The notes beneath the pieces are model-generated. The model did not search any database. It was not told the DNA's origin and saw nothing but the letters and a program-made list of their open reading frames with translations. Shown here piece after piece: positions 46,964-55,651 of a stretch of 64,000 nt of DNA. Numbering within the stretch: the stretch's first letter is position 1; every line of letters begins with the position of its first letter. The translations under genes were made by a program, and so were the position numbers. The DNA comes from an uncultured Opitutales bacterium (GTDB taxonomy: Bacteria; Verrucomicrobiota; Verrucomicrobiia; Opitutales; Intestinicryptomonadaceae), in NCBI GenBank assembly GCA_900545705.1, contig URAK01000010.1, positions 1 to 64,000 on the forward strand, in the 5' to 3' direction.

Positions 46964-47809
46964 CTATTTCGACGAATTTTTATTGGGCTTTTTACTGCCC
47001 TTGCCTCCGCGCCTCCCGCGCCGGCGCGTCGGCTTTGCGGGTTTTTTATTGAAAATCCTGCCCAATATGCCGGGTTTTTTGGAATTAGAACGCTTCTTCT
47101 TGGTGGAAATTTTTTCAGAAACCTTGCGTATAGCCTTTCTGATAAATCCGAGCAGATTGAATTTTTCTGGCTCCGGAAGCGGTTCGGGCTCTATCGCCGT
47201 GCGCTCGTCTTTTAGAATTTCCCGGACTTCAAGAAATAGCCTGCGGCTAATCCATGCGTCTGTTGCGGCGTAGTCTATCTGCTTTTTTGTTAAAGATTCG
47301 CTCGCCCAATTTGAAAGCTGAGCTGCCTTCGATATGCGCTCCCCGAATATCAAAGCAGTCAGATTTTTCATTCCCGTATTTATTATGCCTATCTTGGAAG
47401 TCGATGCAGAAACATCGACGAATCCCGCCGGATTAAATGCGCAGCGCGCCCTCAAACTTTTTACGTCGCCCTGAACGGCCAATCCCGCCTTCTTTATGCC
47501 GGGATTCTCCAATATCTTAAAAATGTCAGGGAGCCTGTCGGATAACGGATCAAGGCGTATTACCCAGACTTTTTTTTCTCCCGCAAGTTGCAGTATGGAA
47601 ACCGGATAAGATTTTCCCCTATTGAAGTTCGGCCGTGTTTCGGTGTCAAACCCAAGTATGTTTTCGCGGGAGATCTCGGCAAGGGCGCTCTCTAATTGCG
47701 ATTCGTTTTCAACAAGCTCAATTTCGCCCTCGTACTTCACCAAAGGCAGCGCCGGTATCATATCGACACAAACCCTTCTTGGATAAACGCATTTAACTTC
47801 CCAATCCAT
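46964..47809 (-). CDS. RNase D-like 3'-5' exonuclease with basic C-terminal tail
   Basis: 281 aa from the ATG at 47809. The frame stays open to 47968, but those 53 residues look non-native; a start at 47761 is also possible. DEDDy exonuclease motifs: GFDTETRP (first D and E), GLAVQGDVKSL (second D), and YAATDAWISRRL (Tyr and last D). Only the exonuclease domain is present, with no HRDC domain of true RNase D. The last ~60 residues are Lys/Arg-rich (KKKRSNSKKPG and PTRRRGRRGGKG), likely an RNA-binding tail. Probable RNA 3'-end processing enzyme. Divergent from the PFK gene. Confidence 0.85.
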   Translation of the reverse strand: MDWEVKCVYPRRVCVDMIPALPLVKYEGEIELVENESQLESALAEISRENILGFDTETRPNFNRGKSYPVSILQLAGEKKVWVIRLDPLSDRLPDIFKILENPGIKKAGLAVQGDVKSLRARCAFNPAGFVDVSASTSKIGIINTGMKNLTALIFGERISKAAQLSNWASESLTKKQIDYAATDAWISRRLFLEVREILKDERTAIEPEPLPEPEKFNLLGFIRKAIRKVSEKISTKKKRSNSKKPGILGRIFNKKPAKPTRRRGRRGGKGSKKPNKNSSK

Positions 47810-47980
47810 ATTGAAATAATAAAACAAACAAAAATCCGCGATAAATGCGAACATTTTTTCAAAAATTTCCAAAGTTTTAACGTACGCGCAAATAAACGCA
47901 AATTCCGTTAGAAAAAGTTTGCCTAACGACCGATTTTCGGCAATACTAACCTTTAAAAATTTATTCAACGAAGTCTATAT

Positions 47981-49234
47981 ATGGAAGAAGAATTGATTGG
48001 AAACGTCTTGGTAGCACAATCCGGCGGCCCCACGTCCGTCATAAATTCGAGCCTCGCGGGAGTCATTACCGAAGCTCTCAACCACGACTGCATCGAGGAG
48101 ATTTACGGCGCGCTAAACGGCGTCGAAGGCATTCTTAATGAGGAACTCATCGATTTGGCGGAGGAATCACAGCAGACCGTGCGCGGGTTGCGCTACACAC
48201 CTGGCGCCGCCCTCGGAACTTGCCGCTACAAGCTCAAAAGCGAGGAGGATTTCGCGAGAGTCATCGAAGTTTTCAAAGCGCACAATATCCGCTTCTTCTT
48301 CTATATCGGCGGGAACGACTCCCAAGACACGGCAAATAAAATAGCCGAACACGCCGCCGCTCAAGGATACGATATGCGCGTAATAGGAGTCGCCAAGACA
48401 ATAGACAACGACCTGCCCGTCACCGACCACTGCCCCGGATACGGAAGTGTCGTAAAATACCTTTCAACAGCCGTCCGCGAACTCGCCCTCGACCACGAAG
48501 CAATGGGCAACCACGACCTTGTTTCGATTGTGGAAGTCATGGGAAGAAACGCCGGCTGGATAGCGGCGGGAACGAGCATTGCAAAGCGCCGCAATCAGCC
48601 CGAGGACGCGCCGCACATCATTCTTCTCCCGGAAGTCGCATTCAATGCCGAGTACTTCCTTTCGCAGGTTCAAGAATGCCTAAAAAAGAACCGTTTCTGC
48701 CTCGTAGTAGCGAGCGAAGGCATTACAGACGCCAACGGCAACTTTGTGGCCGCAGGCAAAATGCAGGACTCCTTTGGGCACGAACAGCTCGGCGGCGTAG
48801 GGGAATATTTGCAGAACCTCGTTTCGACAAACCTCGGGGTTAAGGCGCGCTCATGCAAATTCGGGCACGAACAGCGCGCGGCCGCGCACTGCGCTTCGAG
48901 CGCCGACTCCAACGAAGCATTTATGTGCGGACAAGTTGCGGTTCAGGCGGCAGTCGAAGGGCAGTCTGGGAAAATGGTCGCCCTCGTCAGGGCCGACTCC
49001 GAAAAATACGCATGCGAAACGCTCCTCGTTCCGCTCTCGGAAGTCGCAAACGGCGTCAAGCATTTCCCAGAAGCTTGGATTGCAGAAGACAAAATCTCAA
49101 TCAGCTACCAGTTCAATAAATATGTTATGCCCCTCATTCAGGGTGAAGTACAAGTTCCCTATGAGAATGGGCTTCCGGCGTATGTAAGACTCTCTAAGGT
49201 AAAAGTTCCCCAACAGCTTTCGCCGCGCCAATAA
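47981..49234 (+). CDS. pfp: Phosphofructokinase, PPi-dependent type
   Basis: 417 aa. Phosphorylates fructose 6-phosphate. Two residues that set donor choice in this family both point to pyrophosphate: Asp113 in GGNDSQD (Gly in ATP enzymes) and Lys139 in AKTIDNDLP (Gly in ATP enzymes). The substrate loop TIDNDLPVTDHCPGYGS and EVMGRNAGWIAAG are intact. The reaction would be reversible. It pairs logically with PPDK at 2627, which makes PPi. Monocistronic with a terminator. Confidence 0.92.
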   Translation: MEEELIGNVLVAQSGGPTSVINSSLAGVITEALNHDCIEEIYGALNGVEGILNEELIDLAEESQQTVRGLRYTPGAALGTCRYKLKSEEDFARVIEVFKAHNIRFFFYIGGNDSQDTANKIAEHAAAQGYDMRVIGVAKTIDNDLPVTDHCPGYGSVVKYLSTAVRELALDHEAMGNHDLVSIVEVMGRNAGWIAAGTSIAKRRNQPEDAPHIILLPEVAFNAEYFLSQVQECLKKNRFCLVVASEGITDANGNFVAAGKMQDSFGHEQLGGVGEYLQNLVSTNLGVKARSCKFGHEQRAAAHCASSADSNEAFMCGQVAVQAAVEGQSGKMVALVRADSEKYACETLLVPLSEVANGVKHFPEAWIAEDKISISYQFNKYVMPLIQGEVQVPYENGLPAYVRLSKVKVPQQLSPRQ

Positions 49235-49271
49235 TCCTTATTAACATTGGGTTTTTATAAAGAAAGATAAG

Positions 49272-49296
49272 GCCGCGCATATTGCGCGGCTTTTTT
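49272..49296 (+). terminator. Terminator of the PFK gene
   Basis: GCCGCGCA-TAT-TGCGCGGC hairpin followed by six T. Confidence 0.92.
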
Positions 49297-49351
49297 ATTT
49301 AGCCGAACTTTTACCTTTGGCTTAGAAAGCGGCACTATGTGGAGGAATGCC

Positions 49352-49489
49352 AAGTTTGGCGGCAAAAACGTCCATTATTTAGTAGCTTGCAAAATAGTAT
49401 ACTTAATATTGCATAGTTTGTAAGCAGAAATATCTCTTGCCCTCCACAAAATTGCAATTTGCTAATACTCAAATTTGGCGGCAAAAACG
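49352..49489. repeat. Direct repeat of an 18-19 bp element
   Basis: AAGTTTGGCGGCAAAAACG at 49352-49370 recurs as AATTTGGCGGCAAAAACG at 49472-49489, about 119 bp apart, in non-coding DNA. Confidence 0.6.
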
Positions 49490-49786
49490 CTATATATTAT
49501 TACAATTAAAAAATGGCGCGCGGCGTTTTAATTTTAAAGCTCGGTGAAATATGCGGGTCGAGATTCCACGCAGGGCGTATTTCGGTCGCCGCCGGGAAAT
49601 GTCCGAAAATTGGAAGCAATCCAATGTGCAGCGCAAACATATTTTAACTTTGGAAGTTGCAAAAGAGCATAGCGCGTTTTTAGCATTAAAAATTTTTTGA
49701 GTCCCATTTACAAAATATTTTTTTAACAGTATCTTGCAGTGTTTTATGTACTTAACAATATTTGTGTAAAATCGTCCGCCACCAGG

Positions 49787-49922
49787 CTTTCAACATTCAC
49801 AAACTATGACGCTAAAAATAGGCGCTCGCAGAGGTGAAATTGCCCGCGACCGAACTTTCAATATCCCCAAACTATGCCGCACAAAATAAGCGCGTACGAG
49901 TGGAATTACCCGCCATTGAAAA
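49787..49922. repeat. Two tandem copies of a 68-bp unit
   Basis: Units start at 49787 and 49855, both with CTTTCAA, then CAAACTATG, then AAAATA-GCGC and TGCCCGC/TACCCGC. Moderately diverged. No gene supported in 49297-50147. Confidence 0.65.
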
Positions 49923-49986
49923 TTTTTTCCATATTCGTTTTAACATGCGCAAAGAGCAGTTTGCGCGGTTTTCGCAACAGTGAAAT

Positions 49987-50081
49987 CCACGCGGTAGCGC
50001 GCAATCAGCTCAGTTAGCGCAGTCCACGCGGCACGCGCAGTCAGTGCGGTTAGCACAGTCCGTGCGAAAAATTCCGCACTC
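49987..50081. repeat. Tandem 37-bp repeat plus shared motif AAAAATTCCGCACTC
   Basis: Units at 49987 and 50024 begin CCACGCGG and end TTAGC(G/A)CAGT. Directly after them comes AAAAATTCCGCACTC (50067-50081). The same 15 bases form part of the repeat array at 54636 and 54771, behind dnaA. Confidence 0.65.
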
Positions 50082-50147
50082 CGCACATATCGCGCGATAT
50101 TTTTTATTGGTTGTGCGTGTAAATAAGGAGGCTCTGTACTCTATCCA

Positions 50148-50960
50148 TCAATAAAAAACCTTTTCGAGAAACAGTCCGCGCGCGGGTGCAGCCTGAAAAT
50201 AATTGCCTCTTTTTTTAGATGCAAGAATACCTTCAATGTCGGATTTAGAAAGCCGCCCTGTCCCTGCGTCAACGAGAGCTCCAACGAGCATTCTCACCAT
50301 TTTATACATAAACCCGCTCCCCTCAGCCACGATTTTTATCTCCGCACCGCGGGAACTCGCCGACAATTTTCGCAACTCTTTTATTGGGTTTTCCCGGGCG
50401 TCCGCCCCGCGCGAAGCGCTAAAAGCGGTGAAGTCGTGCTCGCCTACAAGTGCCTCCGCAGCCGCGTTCATTTTATCTATATCAGGATTTAGCCCTTTTA
50501 GCGACCATCTATATCTGGCCAAGTGCGGAAGCGCAACCCCTCTATGTATATAATATACGTAACGCTTGCCCCTTACGCTGTACCGAGCATGGAAATTATT
50601 CCCTACCCTCTTCAGGGATTTTACGAAAACATCTGTTCTGTTTGTGGATCTCAATGCCGCCAACAAAGCATCGTCCGGATGCTTCCAGACAGCGTCAAAA
50701 TGAAATACCTGCCCCGTGGCGTGCACGCCCGAGTCGGTTCTTCCACTTCCGTGTATCCTGACCGGTTTTTTAAATATTTGCGCAAGCCTCGCCTCTATAA
50801 AGTCTTGAACGCTGCCACCGCCTTTTTGCGACTGCCAACCGCAAAAATCAGTGCCGTCGTATGCGCATTCGCAACGAAACCTGCTATTTTTGCCATCAGC
50901 CGGAATTTTTTCGGAAAATACTTCGGCAAGTATTGACGAATGTGAATTTCCACTCTCCAT
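50148..50960 (-). CDS. truA: tRNA pseudouridine synthase A
   Basis: 270 aa. Converts uridines 38-40 of tRNA anticodon arms. Catalytic Asp76 sits in GSGRTDSGVHATGQV. The domain begins at RFRCECAYDGTDFCGWQ, leaving an N-terminal extension of about 26 residues (MESGNSHSSI...) that most TruA lack. The start overlaps the ruvX stop by one base (TAATG), so the two genes are translationally coupled; a later start would remove the coupling. Confidence 0.95.
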   Translation of the reverse strand: MESGNSHSSILAEVFSEKIPADGKNSRFRCECAYDGTDFCGWQSQKGGGSVQDFIEARLAQIFKKPVRIHGSGRTDSGVHATGQVFHFDAVWKHPDDALLAALRSTNRTDVFVKSLKRVGNNFHARYSVRGKRYVYYIHRGVALPHLARYRWSLKGLNPDIDKMNAAAEALVGEHDFTAFSASRGADARENPIKELRKLSASSRGAEIKIVAEGSGFMYKMVRMLVGALVDAGTGRLSKSDIEGILASKKRGNYFQAAPARGLFLEKVFY

Positions 50961-51457
50961 TAAAATGCCCCACCGTTTTCGTGTGATATAGAAGCCGTAC
51001 CGTTTCCGCCGTTTGCGGAGGCATCGCCGCTTTCGAGGTATTCGCGCAGAATTATAGCGCTAGCGCGGGAGTCTATGTCGCCACTTCGCCTGTGTTTTTT
51101 TCGGGCGGCTACGCTCTTTTTTCCGCGGGATACGGTCGAATAATAGTCGCTCTCGGCCTGAAAGGAAGTTAGCCTCTCGTCAAAGCGCACGACTGGCAGC
51201 CCAAACTTCTCCTCCAAAATTTTTATATATCCGTCCACCTCGCGCGCCTTGTCGCCGACCGTTCCGTCCATATTATACGGATAGCCGATTACTATTTTAT
51301 CGATTCGCCTCTCCCTTATTTCGCGCGCGATGTGCTCCAAGCGTTCCGAAGGGCTGCTTTCGACGGCGGCTGGTATTGGGACGGAAACTTTCAAATCGGA
51401 ATCCGCATAAGCCAATCCCACCCTCTTGTGTCCGTAATCTATGCCGAGAATATTCAT
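50960..51457 (-). CDS. ruvX: YqgF/RuvX family pre-16S rRNA nuclease
   Basis: 165 aa. RNase H-like fold with the first Asp in GIDYGHKRVGLA, the Glu region VIGYPYNMDGTVG, and FDERLTSFQAE, plus the final Asp in DSRASAIILREYL. Homologues mature the 5' end of 16S rRNA; an older name is putative Holliday junction resolvase. The last ~20 residues are a Gly/Asn-rich extension. First gene of a two-gene unit with truA. Confidence 0.93.
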   Translation of the reverse strand: MNILGIDYGHKRVGLAYADSDLKVSVPIPAAVESSPSERLEHIAREIRERRIDKIVIGYPYNMDGTVGDKAREVDGYIKILEEKFGLPVVRFDERLTSFQAESDYYSTVSRGKKSVAARKKHRRSGDIDSRASAIILREYLESGDASANGGNGTASISHENGGAF

Positions 51458-51573
51458 TATAAATTTCGCCTACGCGGCTATTGTGGCATTATTTAATTTT
51501 GTGCGGGGGAATCAAAGTAAAATTAAAAAAAAAATGCGTTGCCAAGTTTTTGCCGCGCATTAAAGTAGTTCGC

Positions 51574-52275
51574 GTGAACAGCGATATTGAGAAACTTCTA
51601 AACTTGCAGTCCAAAGATGCCGAGCTCTCAGCGATAAAGGGAAGGCTCGACGCAGTCCCGCAGGAAATTGAGTCGAAACGGGCAGAAATTCGCGCCGTTG
51701 AAAAGAATTGCGAATCCGCCCGCGAAAAGCTCCGCGCAACCCAGGCTCGCCGCGACGAAATGCGCTCGCAACGAAGGGCGCTTGAAGAAAAAATATTCAA
51801 ATACAAAAACCAGCTCCTTGAAGTCAAAAAAAACGACGACTACACCGCAATAAACGCGGAAATTGAAAGACTATCCGCAAAAGCGTCGGAAATGGAGGAG
51901 GAAGAGCTGTTAGTCATGTTTGAAATAGACTCTATGCGCGATGGAATTGCCGATCTTGAAAAACAGGCAAAAGGGCAAATCACCGCGATTGAGGAGGAGA
52001 TTTCGCTTATAGAGGCGGCAAAAACCGGCATAGAGCGAGATTTTAACGCGGCGCGCGAATGCGTTTTACAGGCGCGCGAGCAAGTTGGGACGGCATTTTT
52101 AGCTGCATACGACAAGCTGAAAGCGTCAAAAACACCGTTTCCGATAGTCGCAAAAGTCGAAAACTCTCTTTGCACGGGGTGCTTCTTGAAAGTGTCGGGC
52201 GAGCAGCTTGACGCACTCAAAAGCGCAAAAGGCCCGGTCTTTTGCGAACAATGCGGAAGAATTATTTTTTTATAA
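51574..52275 (+). CDS. CT398/CdsZ-like coiled-coil zinc-ribbon protein
   Basis: 233 aa from the GTG at 51574; the frame extends to a TTG at 51481, but residues before VNSDIEKLL do not fit. A long antiparallel coiled coil (about residues 10-170) is followed by a C4 zinc ribbon with CTGC (200-203) and CEQC (224-227). This hook-plus-ribbon form is the CT398 family (zf-RING_7), widespread in bacteria. The Chlamydia member CT398 was reported to interact with sigma-54 and type III export parts. That is of interest beside the sigma-54 nitrogen locus here, though no direct link is visible. Divergent from ruvX. Confidence 0.82.
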   Translation: MNSDIEKLLNLQSKDAELSAIKGRLDAVPQEIESKRAEIRAVEKNCESAREKLRATQARRDEMRSQRRALEEKIFKYKNQLLEVKKNDDYTAINAEIERLSAKASEMEEEELLVMFEIDSMRDGIADLEKQAKGQITAIEEEISLIEAAKTGIERDFNAARECVLQAREQVGTAFLAAYDKLKASKTPFPIVAKVENSLCTGCFLKVSGEQLDALKSAKGPVFCEQCGRIIFL

Positions 52276-52532
52276 AAAATTTTCTTTGGAAAGGGGGAGA
52301 TTCTATTTTTGGGGCACAGTGATGGCTTTTTAGGGTTGCAGTTTCTCAACTTCTATACGCAAGTCATTAATCACAAATATATTAAAGTACATAAAAGCGC
52401 CAAAATGCCTTAACTAAGCCCTTTCGCGCCACTGCGCTTTGCTAAACCCCGCTAATTATCCCAAGCTGATGGAGATTGAAAATTATGCCGCGATGGCAAG
52501 AACTTTTTTTAAAAATTTTTTCACACCAAAAT

Positions 52533-52830
52533 TGTGAATAACTTGTCAAAAACTTCTTCTTGCAACTTGCGCCAAAGAGTCAATTATTGGAAACAACAAA
52601 CGGCAAAAATATCCCAAAGGTATATTTAACCGTGTTGGGCAAATCTCTGGAGCGCGAAACAACTACAATCGCAACTAACGGGATTTCAAAAATTTACAAC
52701 AAACAAAAACACGCAATAAAATATTTCCAAAAGGCAAAACAATATGATGCACGGCTATTTCCAGAATTCGGCCGAGGGAAATTCCCTAACACAATCATAA
52801 CAATCGCCCAATAGCGCCTTTTGTGAATAA
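52533..52830. other. Candidate replication origin upstream of dnaA
   Basis: Two perfect DnaA-box nonamers in the same orientation, TGTGAATAA at 52533-52541 and 52822-52830, flank the region next to dnaA. AT-rich tracts lie near 52500-52560. The spacer 52276-52844 has no credible gene; the frame at 52560-52814 starts with TTG and lacks family character. Two boxes are few for a full origin. Confidence 0.4.
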
Positions 52831-52844
52831 TTACACACTTTAAC

Positions 52845-54233
52845 ATGGAAACAGATTTAACAACAGCCGCCGCAACAGCGATATGGGAAAGAGCCAAAGA
52901 AGGCTTATTTTCCGTAGTCGGCGACAAAGTGTACGAAAGCTGGTTCTCAAACCTCGAACCAACCGGCTCGGACGATGAAACTATGCGCCTTTCGGCGGAC
53001 GGAGAATTTACCGCCATATGGATTAGGGACAATTATATGGATGTCCTATCCAATCAAATATCCCTCGCGGCAAGCCACAATATGAAAGTGGAAATAGTCG
53101 CGCGCGAGGAATCGCCCCAATCCGAAGATAGAATAGAGACGCCCCACGCCTCCCCGCGCCGCATATCAGCCCCCAAACCAGCCGTTTCCCCGATTCCCCC
53201 GTCAATAAATCCGAGAAACACTTTTGAAAGTTTCGTAGTTGGCGAGAGCAACAGATTCGCCCACGCCGCCGCGCTTGCCGTCGCGCAAAACATTGGAGTC
53301 GCATTTAACCCGCTTTTCATATACGGCGCAACAGGGCTTGGGAAAACCCACTTGATGCATGCCATCGCGCACTTCGTGCTGAAAAACAACCCTTCTGCCG
53401 CGATAGCGTACGTGTCGTCAGAAAATTTCGTAAACGAGTACGTCGCCGCGTTGCGCGACGGCAATATTGCGAATTTCCGCAAGAGATACCGCAATACGGA
53501 CGTCCTCTTAATAGATGACGTGCAGTTCTTTGCCGGCAAGGAAAGATGCCAGGAAGAGTTCTTTCACACGTTCAACGAGCTCTTTAATTCCGGCAGGCAG
53601 ATAGTGCTTTCCTGCGACAAACCCATAAACGAAGTATCCGACATTGAACAAAGGCTCGTATCGCGCTTCGGCTGGGGGGTGTCGGTCGACATTCAGGCGC
53701 CGGACTATGAAACGCGCCTTGCCATTCTACAAAAAAAGGCGGCACTGCTCGGGCGCGATACGGCGATAGAGCCCGCCGTTTTGGAGCTGCTCGCGCGCAA
53801 GTTTACAAAGAGCATTCGCAGAATGGAGGGGGCGCTTACAAACCTCATCGGTTATGCGTCGCTCGTAAACTCTGGGAATGCCGTGACACTCGAAAAAGCC
53901 AACGAGCTGCTTGCCGACGCATTCTGCGAAGAGGACGAAAACGCCACTGTCGACATCGATAAAATACAGAAAAAGACCGCCGAATCTTTCAATATAGATC
54001 CATCGGAAATCGTAGGCAAACGCCGCCCCGCAAATATTGCCATGGCAAGGCAAATTGCGATGTATCTGTCGCGGAAATTGACGACCCACTCGCTCCAAGA
54101 GATAGGCAGGCAGTTTGGCGGAAGAGACCACGGGACAGTCATGCACGCAATCAAGGTAATCGGCAATGCGATGGAAAACGACGAAAATATCAAGAGAAAA
54201 GTCGATTACCTTTTAAAGACTCTTAGCGTCTAA
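52845..54233 (+). CDS. dnaA: Chromosomal replication initiator DnaA
   Basis: 462 aa, typical. Domain I (about 10-80) is followed by a Pro-rich linker (about 90-125). The AAA+ domain has Walker A GATGLGKT (161-168), Walker B LLIDDVQFF and the arginine-finger/sensor region. C-terminal domain IV carries the DNA-binding signature GGRDHGTVMHAIK. Binds DnaA boxes and opens the origin. A perfect DnaA box lies 15 bp before its ATG, consistent with autoregulation. Confidence 0.97.
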   Translation: METDLTTAAATAIWERAKEGLFSVVGDKVYESWFSNLEPTGSDDETMRLSADGEFTAIWIRDNYMDVLSNQISLAASHNMKVEIVAREESPQSEDRIETPHASPRRISAPKPAVSPIPPSINPRNTFESFVVGESNRFAHAAALAVAQNIGVAFNPLFIYGATGLGKTHLMHAIAHFVLKNNPSAAIAYVSSENFVNEYVAALRDGNIANFRKRYRNTDVLLIDDVQFFAGKERCQEEFFHTFNELFNSGRQIVLSCDKPINEVSDIEQRLVSRFGWGVSVDIQAPDYETRLAILQKKAALLGRDTAIEPAVLELLARKFTKSIRRMEGALTNLIGYASLVNSGNAVTLEKANELLADAFCEEDENATVDIDKIQKKTAESFNIDPSEIVGKRRPANIAMARQIAMYLSRKLTTHSLQEIGRQFGGRDHGTVMHAIKVIGNAMENDENIKRKVDYLLKTLSV

Positions 54234-54299
54234 TGCTTTGAACTTTTGCTGGGTGCGAATATTCTTTCTCGGAAACTTGCATGAATTATTGGCGGCTCT

Positions 54300-54570
54300 T
54301 AGCGGCTATAGCTCCAACTTTTTGCGAGAAAGATTTTCCTAATTTTTGCGGAAGTATTTATTTCAGATTTTTGAATGCCGTTTCCAAAATTTTTGCAATA
54401 GATCTATTACAGGTTTCTGGCAAAAGACTTCCCTCAGACTTTTCCAATAGCACTATTGCGGATTTTTTTTAAATAGGGATTTTCATGTTTCCTCAGTGGC
54501 GCTATTGCCAATTTCTTGCAACAGGCAAATTTCCAAGTTCTTGTAGGAAGTATTTTATTCCCCTGCGCGA
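54300..54570. repeat. Irregular TATTGC/T-rich repeats behind dnaA
   Basis: Short segments such as CAATAG-(ATC/CA)-CTATT(A/G)C-G followed by T-runs recur near 54396, 54449 and 54510. The pattern is loose, and no gene is supported. Confidence 0.35.
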
Positions 54571-54628
54571 ACGCTAAAAAATGCAGCGAATATGCAATGT
54601 ACGGACGGAATGCCAAAAAGGTACCACG

Positions 54629-54794
54629 TTTTTAATAAAAAATTCCGCACTCGATTCTAATTCTTTTATCGTCCTCTATTACAGAGGGTTTCATTTTTAA
54701 TAAAAAATTCCACCCTCGATTTTGACTGCTTAGGGAAGGATAATATCCTCTCAATAATTCCGCGCATAAAAAATTCCGCACTCAATTTTGACTT
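54629..54794. repeat. Three copies of an AAAAATTCC(G/A)C(A/C)CTC element
   Basis: Copies at about 54629-54660, 54693-54727 and 54766-54794 share a block like ATAAAAAATTCCGCACTCGATTTT-GACT. The core AAAAATTCCGCACTC also occurs at 50067-50081. No gene is supported in 54234-54878. Confidence 0.65.
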
Positions 54795-54878
54795 GTTAAT
54801 GGCATTTCCCAAAACCGCTATGCGGAACAGCTTTTCGGATTCTTGCCGCCTCTAAAAAATAATGAAAAAGCGGTTCTC

Positions 54879-55520
54879 CTATTTTAATAATAAAAAGACT
54901 TTGGAGGCATTTGAAAAATCGTCAATTATCGCGTCGCTCAGCCGTTCCACATCAGCTTTTGGGAATGTCGTAAGCAGCCCTATTGTAAACATATTTGCCG
55001 CCTTGGCAGCCCTTAGGCCGGTTATTGAATCCTCGAATACGGCGCAGTGAGACGGATCTGAGCCGAGCTTGGAGGCTGCTGTGAGATAGCACATTGGATC
55101 GGGTTTTCCACGCAAAATATCTTCTGCCGTGACTAAAACGTCGAATAAACGCCCATAGTCGCTTTCAGCAAAAATCCTGCGCATTTTATCCGCGCCGGAG
55201 CTCGTCACAAGACCCGTTTTATATCCATACCCGCGTGCGGACTCCAAAAACTCGACTGCACCTTTTACCGGCTTGAAGACAAGCCTCTTTTCAAATTCCG
55301 AAAGGCTCTCGCGCACCTCCTCCCTGCCTTTGCAATCCAAGCGCGGGAAATAAATGTCGAGTATCTTTTCGAGCGGTGTCCCCTTTATTTTTAGGGAGAA
55401 ATCCGCCCCGCCCGATGCCCCGTATTTCTTTGCGGCGCCGCTCCAAAAATCGGTATATTGCCCCTCTGTGTCGGCAACTACCCCGTCAAAATCGAAAAGA
55501 AGCGTGTCTATTTTTTTCAT
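54879..55520 (-). CDS. HAD-superfamily phosphatase
   Basis: 213 aa. The nucleophile loop LLFDFDGVVADTE (D10, D12) and the GKPDP/CAVFEDSITGLRAA acidic loops define the beta-phosphoglucomutase/phosphatase subfamily with an alpha-helical cap (residues about 18-85). VTSSG is motif II. Substrate not predictable: sugar phosphate phosphatase or beta-phosphoglucomutase. Divergent from lutABC. Confidence 0.87.
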   Translation of the reverse strand: MKKIDTLLFDFDGVVADTEGQYTDFWSGAAKKYGASGGADFSLKIKGTPLEKILDIYFPRLDCKGREEVRESLSEFEKRLVFKPVKGAVEFLESARGYGYKTGLVTSSGADKMRRIFAESDYGRLFDVLVTAEDILRGKPDPMCYLTAASKLGSDPSHCAVFEDSITGLRAAKAANMFTIGLLTTFPKADVERLSDAIIDDFSNASKVFLLLK

Positions 55521-55651
55521 AATTTCCGGAAAATCTTGCCCTGCCCCAGCCGCGTTGCAAGCATTTTGATAAAAGTATTGGCTTTACAGATTCCACCGCC
55601 GGTGTTTAAAATTTTCCCAATATATTTCATTAAGGAAAAAAGTATCACGCA

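Noticed and set aside
49297..50100. Possible CRISPR-like array
   Set aside because: Repeats are degenerate, directly abutting, of unequal period and lack unique spacers; no cas genes nearby.
52560..52814. 84-codon TTG-start frame before dnaA
   Set aside because: Lies in the candidate origin and has no protein-family character.
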